From JANXUC01 sp043749225 (GTDB taxonomy: Bacteria; Acidobacteriota; Terriglobia; Terriglobales; Acidobacteriaceae), in NCBI GenBank assembly GCA_043749225.1, contig JAYVEP010000176.1:1-10480 (forward strand): a stretch of DNA of 10,480 nt, in the 5' to 3' direction. This document shows positions 1-6,684 of the stretch, in pieces (the stretch's first letter is position 1; the number at the start of each line of letters is the position of its first letter). Position numbers and translations under genes: made by a program. Under the pieces are notes generated by a model, which searched no databases, was not told the origin of the DNA, and was given only the letters and a program-made list of their open reading frames with translations.

Positions 1-1
1 C

Positions 2-193
2 TGGCAGGTGACAGGGGTTCGTCACGATGCCTGGGCCGACGCGCATCGCATCCCGGTGGAAGTCAAGAAAACAGGCGAGGAAGCAGGCAAGTACCTGCAC
101 CCCGACCTGTTCGGGATGGATCCGAAGAAATTTGGGATGCAAAGCGCAGCTTCTCTTCGACATGCCCTAGCTGCGAAGCGTCCCTCCAACTAG
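2..193 (+). CDS. C-terminal end of a protein entering from the left edge (acidobacterial, function unknown)
   Basis: The frame is open to the window edge: the two codons before the GTG at position 8 read W-Q, so the visible product begins WQVTGVRHDAWADAHRIPVE and this GTG is an internal valine rather than a start. About 63 residues are visible, ending in a TAG stop. The segment WQVTGVRHDAWADAHRIP followed by EEAGKYLHPDLFG resembles, from memory, the C-terminus of large acidobacterial proteins, some of them with tail-fibre or endosialidase-chaperone-like annotation. I could not verify this. No catalytic motif is visible in the fragment, so no function is assigned. A strong stem-loop begins 10 nt after the stop and may mark the transcript end. 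The gene's real start and domains lie outside the window. Confidence 0.7.
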   Translation, partial: WQVTGVRHDAWADAHRIPVEVKKTGEEAGKYLHPDLFGMDPKKFGMQSAASLRHALAAKRPSN

Positions 194-202
194 TTTCATT
201 TT

Positions 203-246
203 CGAACCGGGAGCCACCTCAATGGGCACCGTAGTCTCCCGGTTCG
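203..246 (+). terminator. 11-bp stem-loop after the left-edge gene (possible terminator or mRNA 3' end)
   Basis: CGAACCGGGAG at 203-213 is perfectly complementary to CTCCCGGTTCG at 236-246, with a 22-nt loop. It begins 10 nt after the stop codon of the left-edge gene. Neither strand has a T-tract after the stem, so it is not a canonical rho-independent terminator. It could stabilise the 3' end of the mRNA or act with Rho. The inverted repeat itself is certain; the terminator role is inferred from position. Confidence 0.4.
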
Positions 247-303
247 CCAGAAAAGCGGCGTCGGCTATTTCACTGAATACTTACATCTCACGAAGAGCTA
301 AAC

Positions 304-564
304 ATGCAATCCGAAAGCACGCTATCCCTCAAGGTCGGCCGTCGAGCTGCCTTGCCGATATTTCTCGTCGTTTTAATCGCAACCCTGAGCCACCTCGCTG
401 TGGCGCAAAACGCAAGCCAGATTCCGCCGCAGGTGGTGGATGAAACTGCCAAGCTGGTACAGCCCGCAAGCCCAATGCAGAGGCTGCGAGTTGTTCTAGG
501 TATTGAACGTCCGCACGCTGCCGCGGAAGAACAATTCCTGGCCGATTCAACCGGATGCGTGTAG
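304..564 (+). pseudogene. Truncated secreted S53-type (kumamolisin/sedolisin) protease: signal peptide plus start of the propeptide
   Basis: This ATG-started ORF of 86 residues opens with a good signal peptide: a basic stretch (KVGRR, residues 10-14), a hydrophobic core (about 17-33) and a likely signal peptidase site after AVA (34). The mature part contains PMQRLRVVLGIERPHAAAEEQFLAD (residues 57-81). This resembles the first helix region of pro-kumamolisin activation domains, where a 'MQRL.LVL.R.P..E..L..FLADQQ' pattern normally leads into 'SPNYHKWLTPEQFG'. Here the match stops at LAD and a TAG follows five residues later. No S53 catalytic domain (E..D...S) follows, because the region runs straight into the terminator of the opposite gene. 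Full proteins of this family are usually several hundred residues longer. The alternative is a genuine small secreted peptide of unknown role. No strong Shine-Dalgarno precedes the ATG. Confidence 0.5.
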
Positions 565-582
565 CGATCGGTGCGAGGCGCC

Positions 583-618
583 AAAAAAAATAGAGCCGGA
601 TGCATAACACCCGGCTCT
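583..618 (-). terminator. Rho-independent terminator of the propeller/Ig-like gene
   Basis: Read on the minus strand, AGAGCCGG and CCGGCTCT (618-611 and 599-592) form a perfect 8-bp stem with an 11-nt loop. A single A follows, then eight consecutive T (positions 590-583). It starts 24 bp after the stop codon of the minus-strand gene ending at 643, the correct distance and direction for its terminator. Confidence 0.9.
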
Positions 619-642
619 TCAACGTAGGGTCAAGGCTTAGGG

Positions 643-3120
643 TTATTGGGCAGTCTCGGTGAAGCTGGCTGTGGCGCCTCCCGAGATGGACGCAGTGATG
701 TTCACGATGCCCCTGGACGGGGGCAATGTGTAGGTAGTGCTGGCTTTTCCGGTTGCATCCGTCGCAACAGGGGAGGCTGCGAACGAGCCACCCGTGCCGC
801 CGTCTCCGAACGTGACACTGGCGTTGGGTACCGGGTTGTTGAATTGATCCACCACCAGCACAACTAGCGGGTTCACCAATGCGGTGGAAACCGCGCCTGT
901 TTGGTTGTTTCCGGAAGCGACCGAGATACCCGTCGCAGGTCCAGCGGTCACTTTGCCATACATCGCCGTCTTGAGGGCGCCCGAGGTGACTGTAAATGTA
1001 ACCGTGGCCAGCGCCTTCGTCCCCGTGGTGTAGAACGTTTGTGCTTTTCCGGTCGCGCCGGTGACCACGGGATTCGCGGAGAAGGTTCCACCCTTACCAC
1101 CATCACTGAATGTGATAGTCAATCCGGGAACGCCGTTGAGGTTGGCATCGAAAGACTGCACCACGAGCGGGAACGTGTAGGTTGTCTGCACGGGCGCGGT
1201 TTGATTGCTGCCGCTGACGACCTTGATCCGGACAGCTGGGCCGGGTGTGACCGTGAGCGTGAACTTCGCTACGGTAATGGTTGGGTTCTTGGCCGTGATT
1301 GCGAAGGTACCCGCCGTCTTTCCGGCCGTGTAAGTAGTGGCCGCCAGACCGCTGGAATCCGTCACTGCGGAAGCTGGATTAAAGATTCCACCTTTGCCAC
1401 CATCGCTGAACGTGACAGTCTTTCCTACAACTGGAGCGCTGGTGTAGGCGTCTGTGGCCGCAACCTGGAGTGGGACTGGAAAGGCCGTCAGCACTGTCGC
1501 GCTCTGACCGTTCCCAGAGGTTGGTTGCAAGTTCGAGAGCAAGCCAAGGATTTGGAGGCTCAGGTTCGCGCCCACATAAACATGGCCGTTGGCAATCGTC
1601 GGCGTGTTGAAATGTGCCAGGGTCCCCAAGCTGGAGTTGCTATAGAGCGACTTGTTGCTGATACTTGAAGCGTCAAAGGCGAGCAAACTGTTCGCATTCG
1701 GAACCCAAAGGATCCCATTCGAGCCGCCGTTGGCTGAAATGGACGGAGTGTGTGGGGTACCCATCACCGTAACGCTCCGGCCAAACAGTGTAAGCTGGCC
1801 AGTGCTCAGAGAGTACCCTGAAGCGCCGCTGAATTGGCCTGTGAAATATACGTTGCCGTTCCAGTAAGCTGCGGTGCTAAACATCCTGCCTACTTCGAGA
1901 GGCAGAAACTGCACAATCTGGCTGTTGTCGATTCCGTTGTAGTGTCCCATGTTGTCGCGGTCGAGGAGGTAGACGGAACCTTCTTTGCCAGAGCCGACCA
2001 TCATGTGCGGATGCGGGCCGGGCTGGTCCGGGAAGAGCGTAACTCCGGCCGAGCCAATATCCAGGTCGTGCATGTTCAAGTAAGCTTGGTTCGCGGGCGC
2101 GAAGTAGTCCTTGATCCCGAGACCATTCGTTCCCCAGCCGATCCTCACGAGACTGGAGCCGTAATCCTGGTTGCCAAGATTTGCGTCAAAAACGCCGTTG
2201 GCGGTCGAGAAGAAAACGTTGCCGTTATCATCGGAAGCGAGTCCGCCTCCCGACATCCACAGATTGCCGTGCGCGAGCGTGGAGTCTACCTCGTCATTGA
2301 AGATGCCAAGTTGCATCAGCGTCGAGGCATCGTAGGCCAGTACCCAGCCGCGCGTGCCACCGCCGTCGCAACCGTTGGAGCCGAAGCCGATGTAAACAAT
2401 GCCTTGCGAAAGCAGCATACCTGGCCGCGCCATCATGTTCTTTCCGGCGGTCAGTAGGGTGAGCGTTCCGGCCTTGCCCGTCGCGGTTCCCGTCAGATCC
2501 AGAGGCGCACCAAGTTTCTCCATCCCGGTCGCGATGTCCAGCGCGTGCAGGCGGAAATGATAAATGCCGCTTTCTTTCGTCTTGGCTACCAGGTACATGG
2601 TGCTGGAAGACGCGTCAATGACCGGGGTTCCCAAAATTCCCATTTCGGAGAAGGCTGTGGTAGCTGTGCAGCCTAACTCCACGCCGGGCTCGGTGGTGAT
2701 ACCTGCCACGGGATTCAGGAAGTTTACCGACCAAAGCGGAGCCGAATTGGCTCCCTTGTTGTTGTCGGCATCGAAGGCATAGACGCTATCGTGCAGGGTC
2801 ACAACGTAAACCACGTTATGCGCGCCCTGTCCGGGAATATTGACACCGGAGACGTATAACGGCTGGGCTGCAACCAAGCCATCGACCGACTGCGAAAAGA
2901 GAGATCCAAACGTCGCGGCATTGACGTTGGTGGGCTTCAGCAGTGTCTCATTGGTGTTCGAACCAGTCCGCAAGTTATCGTTGTGCTGGGTAAGGACGTT
3001 CACCTGGCTGAAGGCTGAGAAGGTGCAGCTCAAGCACAAAACGCCGAGGATCGCTACGGTCGCAGACCAACGGTTCACGCCGCGAAAGCCGATCGAGTGT
3101 GAGGCAAAAAAAGATGTCAT
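643..3120 (-). CDS. Secreted PQQ-like beta-propeller protein with three C-terminal Ig-like repeats
   Basis: The product is an 825-residue exported protein. Residues 1-38 form a signal peptide: basic N-terminus with R13 and R17, hydrophobic core about 20-35, probable cleavage at AFS-Q. Residues about 40-525 look like a PQQ/quinoprotein-type propeller, with recurring strands such as HNVVYVVTLHDSVYAFDADN, GNVFFSTANGVF and GSVYLLDRDNMG. No residues were identified that would prove cofactor binding or enzymatic activity. The last 300 residues are three tandem units, each with a (V/I)TF(S/G)DGG(K/T)GG(I/T/S)F core, resembling bacterial Ig-like (Big-1/invasin-type) folds. The overall architecture recalls acidobacterial secreted proteins of unknown function. 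The ATG at 3120 is preferred over a TTG at 3198: it has TTGGAG 10 nt upstream and places the signal peptide correctly. A surface or extracellular adhesion/binding role is inference. The gene is monocistronic as far as can be seen, with its own terminator. Confidence 0.85.
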   Translation of the reverse strand: MTSFFASHSIGFRGVNRWSATVAILGVLCLSCTFSAFSQVNVLTQHNDNLRTGSNTNETLLKPTNVNAATFGSLFSQSVDGLVAAQPLYVSGVNIPGQGAHNVVYVVTLHDSVYAFDADNNKGANSAPLWSVNFLNPVAGITTEPGVELGCTATTAFSEMGILGTPVIDASSSTMYLVAKTKESGIYHFRLHALDIATGMEKLGAPLDLTGTATGKAGTLTLLTAGKNMMARPGMLLSQGIVYIGFGSNGCDGGGTRGWVLAYDASTLMQLGIFNDEVDSTLAHGNLWMSGGGLASDDNGNVFFSTANGVFDANLGNQDYGSSLVRIGWGTNGLGIKDYFAPANQAYLNMHDLDIGSAGVTLFPDQPGPHPHMMVGSGKEGSVYLLDRDNMGHYNGIDNSQIVQFLPLEVGRMFSTAAYWNGNVYFTGQFSGASGYSLSTGQLTLFGRSVTVMGTPHTPSISANGGSNGILWVPNANSLLAFDASSISNKSLYSNSSLGTLAHFNTPTIANGHVYVGANLSLQILGLLSNLQPTSGNGQSATVLTAFPVPLQVAATDAYTSAPVVGKTVTFSDGGKGGIFNPASAVTDSSGLAATTYTAGKTAGTFAITAKNPTITVAKFTLTVTPGPAVRIKVVSGSNQTAPVQTTYTFPLVVQSFDANLNGVPGLTITFSDGGKGGTFSANPVVTGATGKAQTFYTTGTKALATVTFTVTSGALKTAMYGKVTAGPATGISVASGNNQTGAVSTALVNPLVVLVVDQFNNPVPNASVTFGDGGTGGSFAASPVATDATGKASTTYTLPPSRGIVNITASISGGATASFTETAQ
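646..1533 (-). repeat. Three tandem Ig-like repeat units within the propeller gene
   Basis: The units lie at 1243-1533, 943-1242 and 646-942 (97, 100 and 99 residues; protein residues 530-626, 627-726 and 727-825). Each has an N-terminal SG(N/S)xQ(T/S) turn, then a PLxV strand, then VTF(S/G)DGGxGGxF, then a (T)(D/G)xxGxAxTxYT strand. The DNA also remains similar around the DGGxGG core, consistent with duplication of one exported domain followed by divergence. Confidence 0.85.
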
Positions 3121-3130
3121 GGCCAGAAAA

Positions 3131-3136
3131 CTCCAA
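3131..3136 (-). promoter_or_regulatory. Ribosome binding site that fixes the start of the propeller gene
   Basis: The minus strand reads TTGGAG, 10 nt before the ATG at 3120. No comparable motif precedes the longer TTG alternative at 3198, which would add 26 polar or basic residues in front of the signal peptide. Confidence 0.6.
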
Positions 3137-3535
3137 GAGTGCGGGGTGCGATGTCTACGGCAAGTAAGATGCCACAAAGGACGGAGAGTCTTGGTCAAAT
3201 CTTACTGATTCTTCAGGGGCTTACGCCCTAGCAGTGGAAAATTGAGTGTGCAAGAGTTTTCACAATAGTGACTCAATGAGACAAACAACCGGACGACAGG
3301 AACGAAAGTGCCAGCAGGGCCTGGCTACCCAAAACTCGCAGATGCGCGAAGGACGGGCCGCTACCCCGCTATAGTTGGGGGAAAGGACTGGATTGGGACG
3401 AACAATTCCTCCAAGATTAATCGCATGAAGACGGAATCGTTGTAAACTCAATCTCGCGCTGGAAGTAGAGCTGTTTTCAGGTTTGCTTGGGCACAGGACT
3501 GCGGACCGGCGCCGCTGGCGTTGAAGACTTTTCCT

Positions 3536-3541
3536 AAGGAG
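3536..3541 (+). promoter_or_regulatory. Ribosome binding site that fixes the start of the methyltransferase
   Basis: AAGGAG ends 9 nt before the ATG at 3551. The alternative TTG at 3521 would place this motif inside the coding sequence, so the ATG is chosen. Confidence 0.75.
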
Positions 3542-3550
3542 TATGTTTCG

Positions 3551-4318
3551 ATGGGTAGTTTGAGCAGCCGCGATGAATCAGAGGTACTGCGCAGTGCCAT
3601 CGATGCTTCAAGGCGGAGCAGCGGATCGCTGCTTGCTCCGCCAAACTTAGTTGCCCGGTACGCGGACCCGAACCCGGAGACGCCTCATTCTCTCGAGTAT
3701 TGTTTTCATCTTTTGGGCGACGTACAAGGGAAAGAAGTCCTGGATCTCGGTTGCGGCGCCGGAGAGAATACGCTCCTCCTAGCCTCGCGTGGAGCCCGCG
3801 GAACCAGCGTCGATATCTCTCCCGACCTGATAGAAATTGCGCGGGAGAGACTTGCGGTCAACAACTTGACCGCAAGTCTCCGCGTCGCTTCGGCCTACGA
3901 CACAGGGATGCCTGATGGTTCGGTGGATGTTGTGTTTTGCGTGGCCATCCTTCACCATTTGGAGGCCGAGAAAGCGCATGGAGAAGTTCTTAGGGTATTG
4001 AAGCCCGGCGGTTTGCTGATTTTGGAGGAGCCGGTGCGGGATTCGCGCTTTTACGGCTTTTTGCGCGGATTGATTCCATACAGCAGTCACGACAACTCAG
4101 AATTCGAGCGCCCGCTTACGAAACAGGAAATGGATTCCTTTTCCGCAGGGTTTCAATGCGAAGCCAAGCGACGATTCCGGCTCCCTTTTTTCGCCCTTGC
4201 CCTTATGGCTGGCTATTGGAAAAGATCCATCTATCTGGCAGATCGATGGGCACTGAGAAACATCCCAGCCTTGGAGCACTTTGCAACGGTCGAGGTCCGG
4301 AAACTTCGCCGCTCCTGA
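3551..4318 (+). CDS. Class I SAM-dependent methyltransferase
   Basis: This 255-residue protein has the Rossmann-type methyltransferase core. Motif I is VLDLGCGAG (residues 63-71, the SAM-binding glycine-rich loop), with an acidic ribose-binding residue in SVDIS (D88). The motif around PDGSVDVVFCVAILHHL (121-137) is the post-strand-4 region, and LRVLKPGGLLILEEP (147-161) is motif III. This arrangement fits the Methyltransf_11/UbiE-like group, which methylates small molecules, quinones, lipids or sugars; the substrate cannot be read from the sequence. The C-terminal 90 residues contain a hydrophobic stretch, LPFFALALMAGYW, that may help bind a hydrophobic substrate or the membrane (inference). 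No partner gene for a pathway is adjacent, and the next gene converges from the other strand. Codons 99-110 are made of a perfect inverted repeat, listed separately. Confidence 0.9.
   Translation: MGSLSSRDESEVLRSAIDASRRSSGSLLAPPNLVARYADPNPETPHSLEYCFHLLGDVQGKEVLDLGCGAGENTLLLASRGARGTSVDISPDLIEIARERLAVNNLTASLRVASAYDTGMPDGSVDVVFCVAILHHLEAEKAHGEVLRVLKPGGLLILEEPVRDSRFYGFLRGLIPYSSHDNSEFERPLTKQEMDSFSAGFQCEAKRRFRLPFFALALMAGYWKRSIYLADRWALRNIPALEHFATVEVRKLRRS
3847..3880. repeat. Perfect 15-bp inverted repeat inside the methyltransferase gene
   Basis: GAGACTTGCGGTCAA (3847-3861) is followed after a 4-nt spacer (CAAC) by its exact reverse complement TTGACCGCAAGTCTC (3866-3880). It is in frame and encodes ERLAVN then NLTASL, within the helix and strand after motif I. 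In RNA it would form a 15-bp hairpin with a tetraloop on either strand. No T-tract follows, so it is not an intrinsic terminator. Confidence 0.95.
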
Positions 4319-4375
4319 GTCGCTGTGTGCCCACCATTGACCGTTCGACGGGCTACGGCAGCCCCCGCTGCGCCG

Positions 4376-5101
4376 CTAGGGGCGTCGAGTAGGTCGGAGG
4401 ACCACTTCGCTGGCAAACGACCCCGGTGCCTGCGTGACCAGCATGGCAACGGCATGGGCAACGTCATCAGGCTGCAACATGCGTTGAGGGTCTTTTCCCG
4501 AATGGGGAGACAGTTCGGTGTTGGTCGATCCTGGGCAGATCACAGAAACTCGGATTCCGTGTTCGCGGAGTTCCTCCGCGACCGAGTAACTTAGTCCATT
4601 CAATCCCCATTTTGAGGCGGCGTAGGCGGTGCCGTTGGGCAGGGCATTCTTTCCCGCTATCGAAGAAATGTTCACGATGTGCCCGGTGCGCGCCTGAATC
4701 ATGAGTGGCGCGAAGGCACGAATGCAGTAGTAAACTCCGCGCAGGTTGGTGTTGAGCACCCTATCCCATTGGTCAGGAGCCAGTGAGTGGAGTGGGCCGC
4801 CAAAACTGGCGATTCCAGCATTGTTGATGAGCACATCACAACGAGCTTGTCCGAGCTCCACTGCATTGGCCAGGCGCTCGACGGAGTCGACCGAAGTCAC
4901 GTCGCAGAGCATGGCTTCCGCCTGCCCGCCGTCGGCACAAATGGCCGCTACCGTCGCTTCCAGGTGGGAAGGGGTTCGCCCGCATACGTAGACGTGGGAA
5001 CCCATGGCACCCAGCCTGCGTGCGATGGCGGCGCCAATGCCGCGTCCCGCGCCTGTTACAACGGCTACCTGTCCCTGCAAGGGTAACGTCCCAGCGTTCA
5101 T
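4376..5101 (-). CDS. Short-chain dehydrogenase/reductase (SDR), FabG-like
   Basis: This 241-residue classical SDR has the cofactor motif TGAGRGIG (16-23), D67 in the CDVTS adenine-binding position, NNAG (93-96), and the full catalytic set N119, S147, Y160 and K164 (YAASK). R42 after the second strand (VCGR) suggests NADP(H) preference. The length matches the classical family (about 240-260). Members reduce or oxidise carbonyl/alcohol pairs, including 3-oxoacyl-ACP reductases. FabG identity is not claimed, because no fatty-acid genes are adjacent and the substrate-binding C-terminal part does not identify a substrate. The ATG at 5101 is supported by a purine-rich GGAGGAGGGA ending 5 nt upstream, with its GGAGG core 10 nt upstream. 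The gene is convergent with the methyltransferase (57 bp between stops) and divergent from the TPR gene. Confidence 0.92.
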   Translation of the reverse strand: MNAGTLPLQGQVAVVTGAGRGIGAAIARRLGAMGSHVYVCGRTPSHLEATVAAICADGGQAEAMLCDVTSVDSVERLANAVELGQARCDVLINNAGIASFGGPLHSLAPDQWDRVLNTNLRGVYYCIRAFAPLMIQARTGHIVNISSIAGKNALPNGTAYAASKWGLNGLSYSVAEELREHGIRVSVICPGSTNTELSPHSGKDPQRMLQPDDVAHAVAMLVTQAPGSFASEVVLRPTRRP

Positions 5102-5121
5102 AGAAGTCCCTCCTCCGTGCC

Positions 5122-5135
5122 ATCCGGCGCCGGAT
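5122..5135. promoter_or_regulatory. 14-bp perfect palindrome upstream of the SDR gene, candidate operator
   Basis: ATCCGGCGCCGGAT is a perfect palindrome 20 bp before the SDR start, and a second palindrome GGATATCC (5132-5139) overlaps its end. A weak minus-strand promoter (TTGTTT at 5170-5165, TAGACT at 5146-5141, 18-bp spacer) would start transcription close to this palindrome, a typical repressor position. The palindrome is seen; the operator function is inferred. Confidence 0.3.
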
Positions 5136-5192
5136 ATCCAAGTCTATGGAAGCGGCATCTTAGGAAACAAGGGGAATTTGGGGACAGATGGC

Positions 5193-5222
5193 TTGCCTTT
5201 GCAGGCCGGCCATCAATATAAT
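5193..5222 (+). promoter_or_regulatory. Sigma-70-type promoter of the TPR gene
   Basis: TTGCCT (5193-5198) and a perfect TATAAT (5217-5222) are separated by 18 bp on the plus strand. Predicted transcription starts near 5229, giving a leader of about 145 nt before the ATG at 5374. The leader contains small palindromes (TCCGG/CCGGA at 5222-5234, AAAGCGCTTT at 5273-5282) but no riboswitch I recognise. Confidence 0.55.
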
Positions 5223-5360
5223 CCGGGGACCGGAAGCGTTCACATCTAGAGAAGGATGTCGAGGTGTAGACGAAAGCGCTTTTCGGACCCTGTTGCACGA
5301 ATGGATCAAGCATACGTGCTAGTAATGGAATGCCGTTCCCATTTTCCTGGATAGTTCACT

Positions 5361-5366
5361 AAGGAG
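5361..5366 (+). promoter_or_regulatory. Ribosome binding site that fixes the start of the TPR gene
   Basis: AAGGAG ends 7 nt before the ATG at 5374. This favours that ATG over the TTG immediately before it (5371) and gives the protein a standard MKK signal-peptide start. Confidence 0.75.
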
Positions 5367-5373
5367 CCTTTTG

Positions 5374-6660
5374 ATGAAGAAGATCGTTGCGTTGATGCTG
5401 CTGACACTTGGAGCACTGTCCCTTGCGGCACCAACCGTCCTGGCGCAGGCTGCTGCTGCCGCCGCCCCCGCCCCCGCTAAGAAAGAGATCAAAGACCAGG
5501 CGGAATATAGCGCCTACGTGGCTGCCATCCAGCAGACCGACGTAAATGCGAAGATCAGCGGATTGGAAGCCTTTTCCCAGCAGTATCCCAACAGCGTGGT
5601 GAAGGAAGACGGTCTGGAAGCGCTTCTGGGCGCGTATCAGCAGTCGAACAACGCGGCCAAGATGGCCGATGTGGCGCAGCGCATTCTGGTGGTGAATCCG
5701 AACAACATGCGCGCCTTGGTGATTCTCTCCTACTTGAAGAAGAGCAGCGGAGACTTTCCGAACGCCCGCAAGTTTGCAGAGCAGGGTTTGGCGGCGCTTC
5801 CGAATTTCGCCAAGCCGGACGGGGCGACGGACGACGATTATAACAAGCAGAAGGCGGCCTTCGGACAGGTTCTGAATAACGTTGTCGGCTACTCGGCGTG
5901 GCAGACAAAGGATTATGCCGCCGCGCAGAAGTATCTGCTGGAGTCGGTGAAGGCCAGTCCGAACAGCCTGGAAGATGTGTACGGGCTGGCGGTATCCTCG
6001 CTGCCGCCTTCCACTCCTGAAGATCCGGTCAACGGCCTGTTCTTCATCGCCCGCGCCGTAAATCTCTCGACGGATCCTAAGGGCAAAGAACAGATCACCA
6101 AGTTTGGCCACAGCAAGTACATGAAATATCACGGTGCCGAAGATGGCTGGAAGGAATTGCTGGCGCAGACTGCCAACACTCCGCTGCCGCCTGCCGGTTT
6201 TGCGATTACGAAGTACATTCCTCCGACGCCGGAGCAGCAGGCTGCGGACATCGTGAAGGCGAAGAAGCCGAAGGACATGGACTTCGCTGAGTGGGAACTG
6301 GTTCTTTCCGAAGGCAAACAGGAAGACAAGGACACAGTCTGGGATGCCATCAAGGGCCAGCCCTTGCAGATGGTTGGCAACGTGATCTCCGTGACGCCGA
6401 CCAAGTTACAACTGGCTGCCAGCGTGGATGATATTGAAGCGAAGCGCATGGATATCGAGCTCACGATGACGGGTCCGATTCCTGCCAAGCTGACGCCGAA
6501 GGAAGGTGCCGAACTGCAATTCGGCGGCGTGCCGGACAGCTATACTCCGAAGCCCTTTGTGATGCAGATGGTGAAGGGAACGCTGCTGACAGCAGCTGCT
6601 CCTGAGCCGGCGAAGAAGACTCCTGTGCACAAGGGTCCTGCACACAAGAAAGCGCACTAG
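5374..6660 (+). CDS. Secreted TPR-like repeat protein, acidobacterial, function unknown
   Basis: This 428-residue protein starts with a clear signal peptide (MKKIVALMLLTLGALSLAAP, cleavage probably after VLA at residue 24). A short Ala/Pro/Lys linker (about 25-38) follows. Residues about 42-250 are helical and look like degenerate TPRs: EDGLEALLGAYQQSNNAAKM, ALVILSYLKKSSGDFPNARK and YSAWQTKDYAAAQKYLLESV show the small-residue and tyrosine pattern of paired helices, with 'NPNN' and 'SPNS' turns. A C-terminal region (about 255-405) is of no recognised family. The protein ends in a Lys/His/Pro-rich tail (PAKKTPVHKGPAHKKAH). TPR proteins act as protein-interaction scaffolds, so a periplasmic or outer-surface scaffold role is inferred. 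The gene has its own promoter and terminator, suggesting a single, possibly well-expressed transcription unit. No enzymatic motif was seen. Confidence 0.85.
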   Translation: MKKIVALMLLTLGALSLAAPTVLAQAAAAAAPAPAKKEIKDQAEYSAYVAAIQQTDVNAKISGLEAFSQQYPNSVVKEDGLEALLGAYQQSNNAAKMADVAQRILVVNPNNMRALVILSYLKKSSGDFPNARKFAEQGLAALPNFAKPDGATDDDYNKQKAAFGQVLNNVVGYSAWQTKDYAAAQKYLLESVKASPNSLEDVYGLAVSSLPPSTPEDPVNGLFFIARAVNLSTDPKGKEQITKFGHSKYMKYHGAEDGWKELLAQTANTPLPPAGFAITKYIPPTPEQQAADIVKAKKPKDMDFAEWELVLSEGKQEDKDTVWDAIKGQPLQMVGNVISVTPTKLQLAASVDDIEAKRMDIELTMTGPIPAKLTPKEGAELQFGGVPDSYTPKPFVMQMVKGTLLTAAAPEPAKKTPVHKGPAHKKAH

Positions 6661-6684
6661 AATCGATTCAAGTACGGAACAACG

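Larger units (their letters stand above)
3121..3550. other. 430-bp divergent intergenic region, no gene recognised
   Basis: This region separates the propeller gene (leftwards) from the methyltransferase (rightwards) and must hold the promoters of both. I see no convincing -35/-10 pair in either direction. Visible structure is limited to a small imperfect hairpin around GGGGCTTACGCCCT (3217-3230) and 7-bp inverted arms ATTGAGT/ACTCAAT (3241-3247 and 3271-3277). A short minus-strand ORF at 3451-3260 is basic, shows no family resemblance and has no ribosome binding site I would trust. No tRNA or recognised riboswitch was seen. Confidence 0.5.

Noticed and set aside
222..443. Plus-strand ORF of 73 codons overlapping the truncated protease ORF
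   Set aside because: It overlaps the stem-loop and the better-supported frame with a signal peptide. The product is Arg-rich with no domain.
901..1668. Plus-strand ORF of 255 codons opposite the Ig-like repeats
   Set aside because: Its Arg/Gly-rich low-complexity translation is the shadow of the repeated opposite-strand coding sequence.
1834..2457. Plus-strand ORF of 207 codons opposite the propeller gene
   Set aside because: It lies entirely antisense to a well-supported gene, has no family resemblance, and its composition follows from the codon bias of the opposite strand.
3241..3277. 7-bp inverted arms ATTGAGT/ACTCAAT
   Set aside because: The arms are short with a 23-nt spacer and no matching promoter was found, so chance occurrence is likely in this window size.
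4346..4378. GC-rich self-complementary stretch between the methyltransferase and SDR stops, considered as a bidirectional terminator
   Set aside because: The stems are only about 5 bp (e.g. GCAGC/GCTGC) and no T-tract follows on either strand.
5359..6132. Minus-strand ORF of 257 codons opposite the TPR gene
   Set aside because: It is antisense to a gene with signal peptide, ribosome binding site, promoter and terminator. The translation has no recognisable domain.
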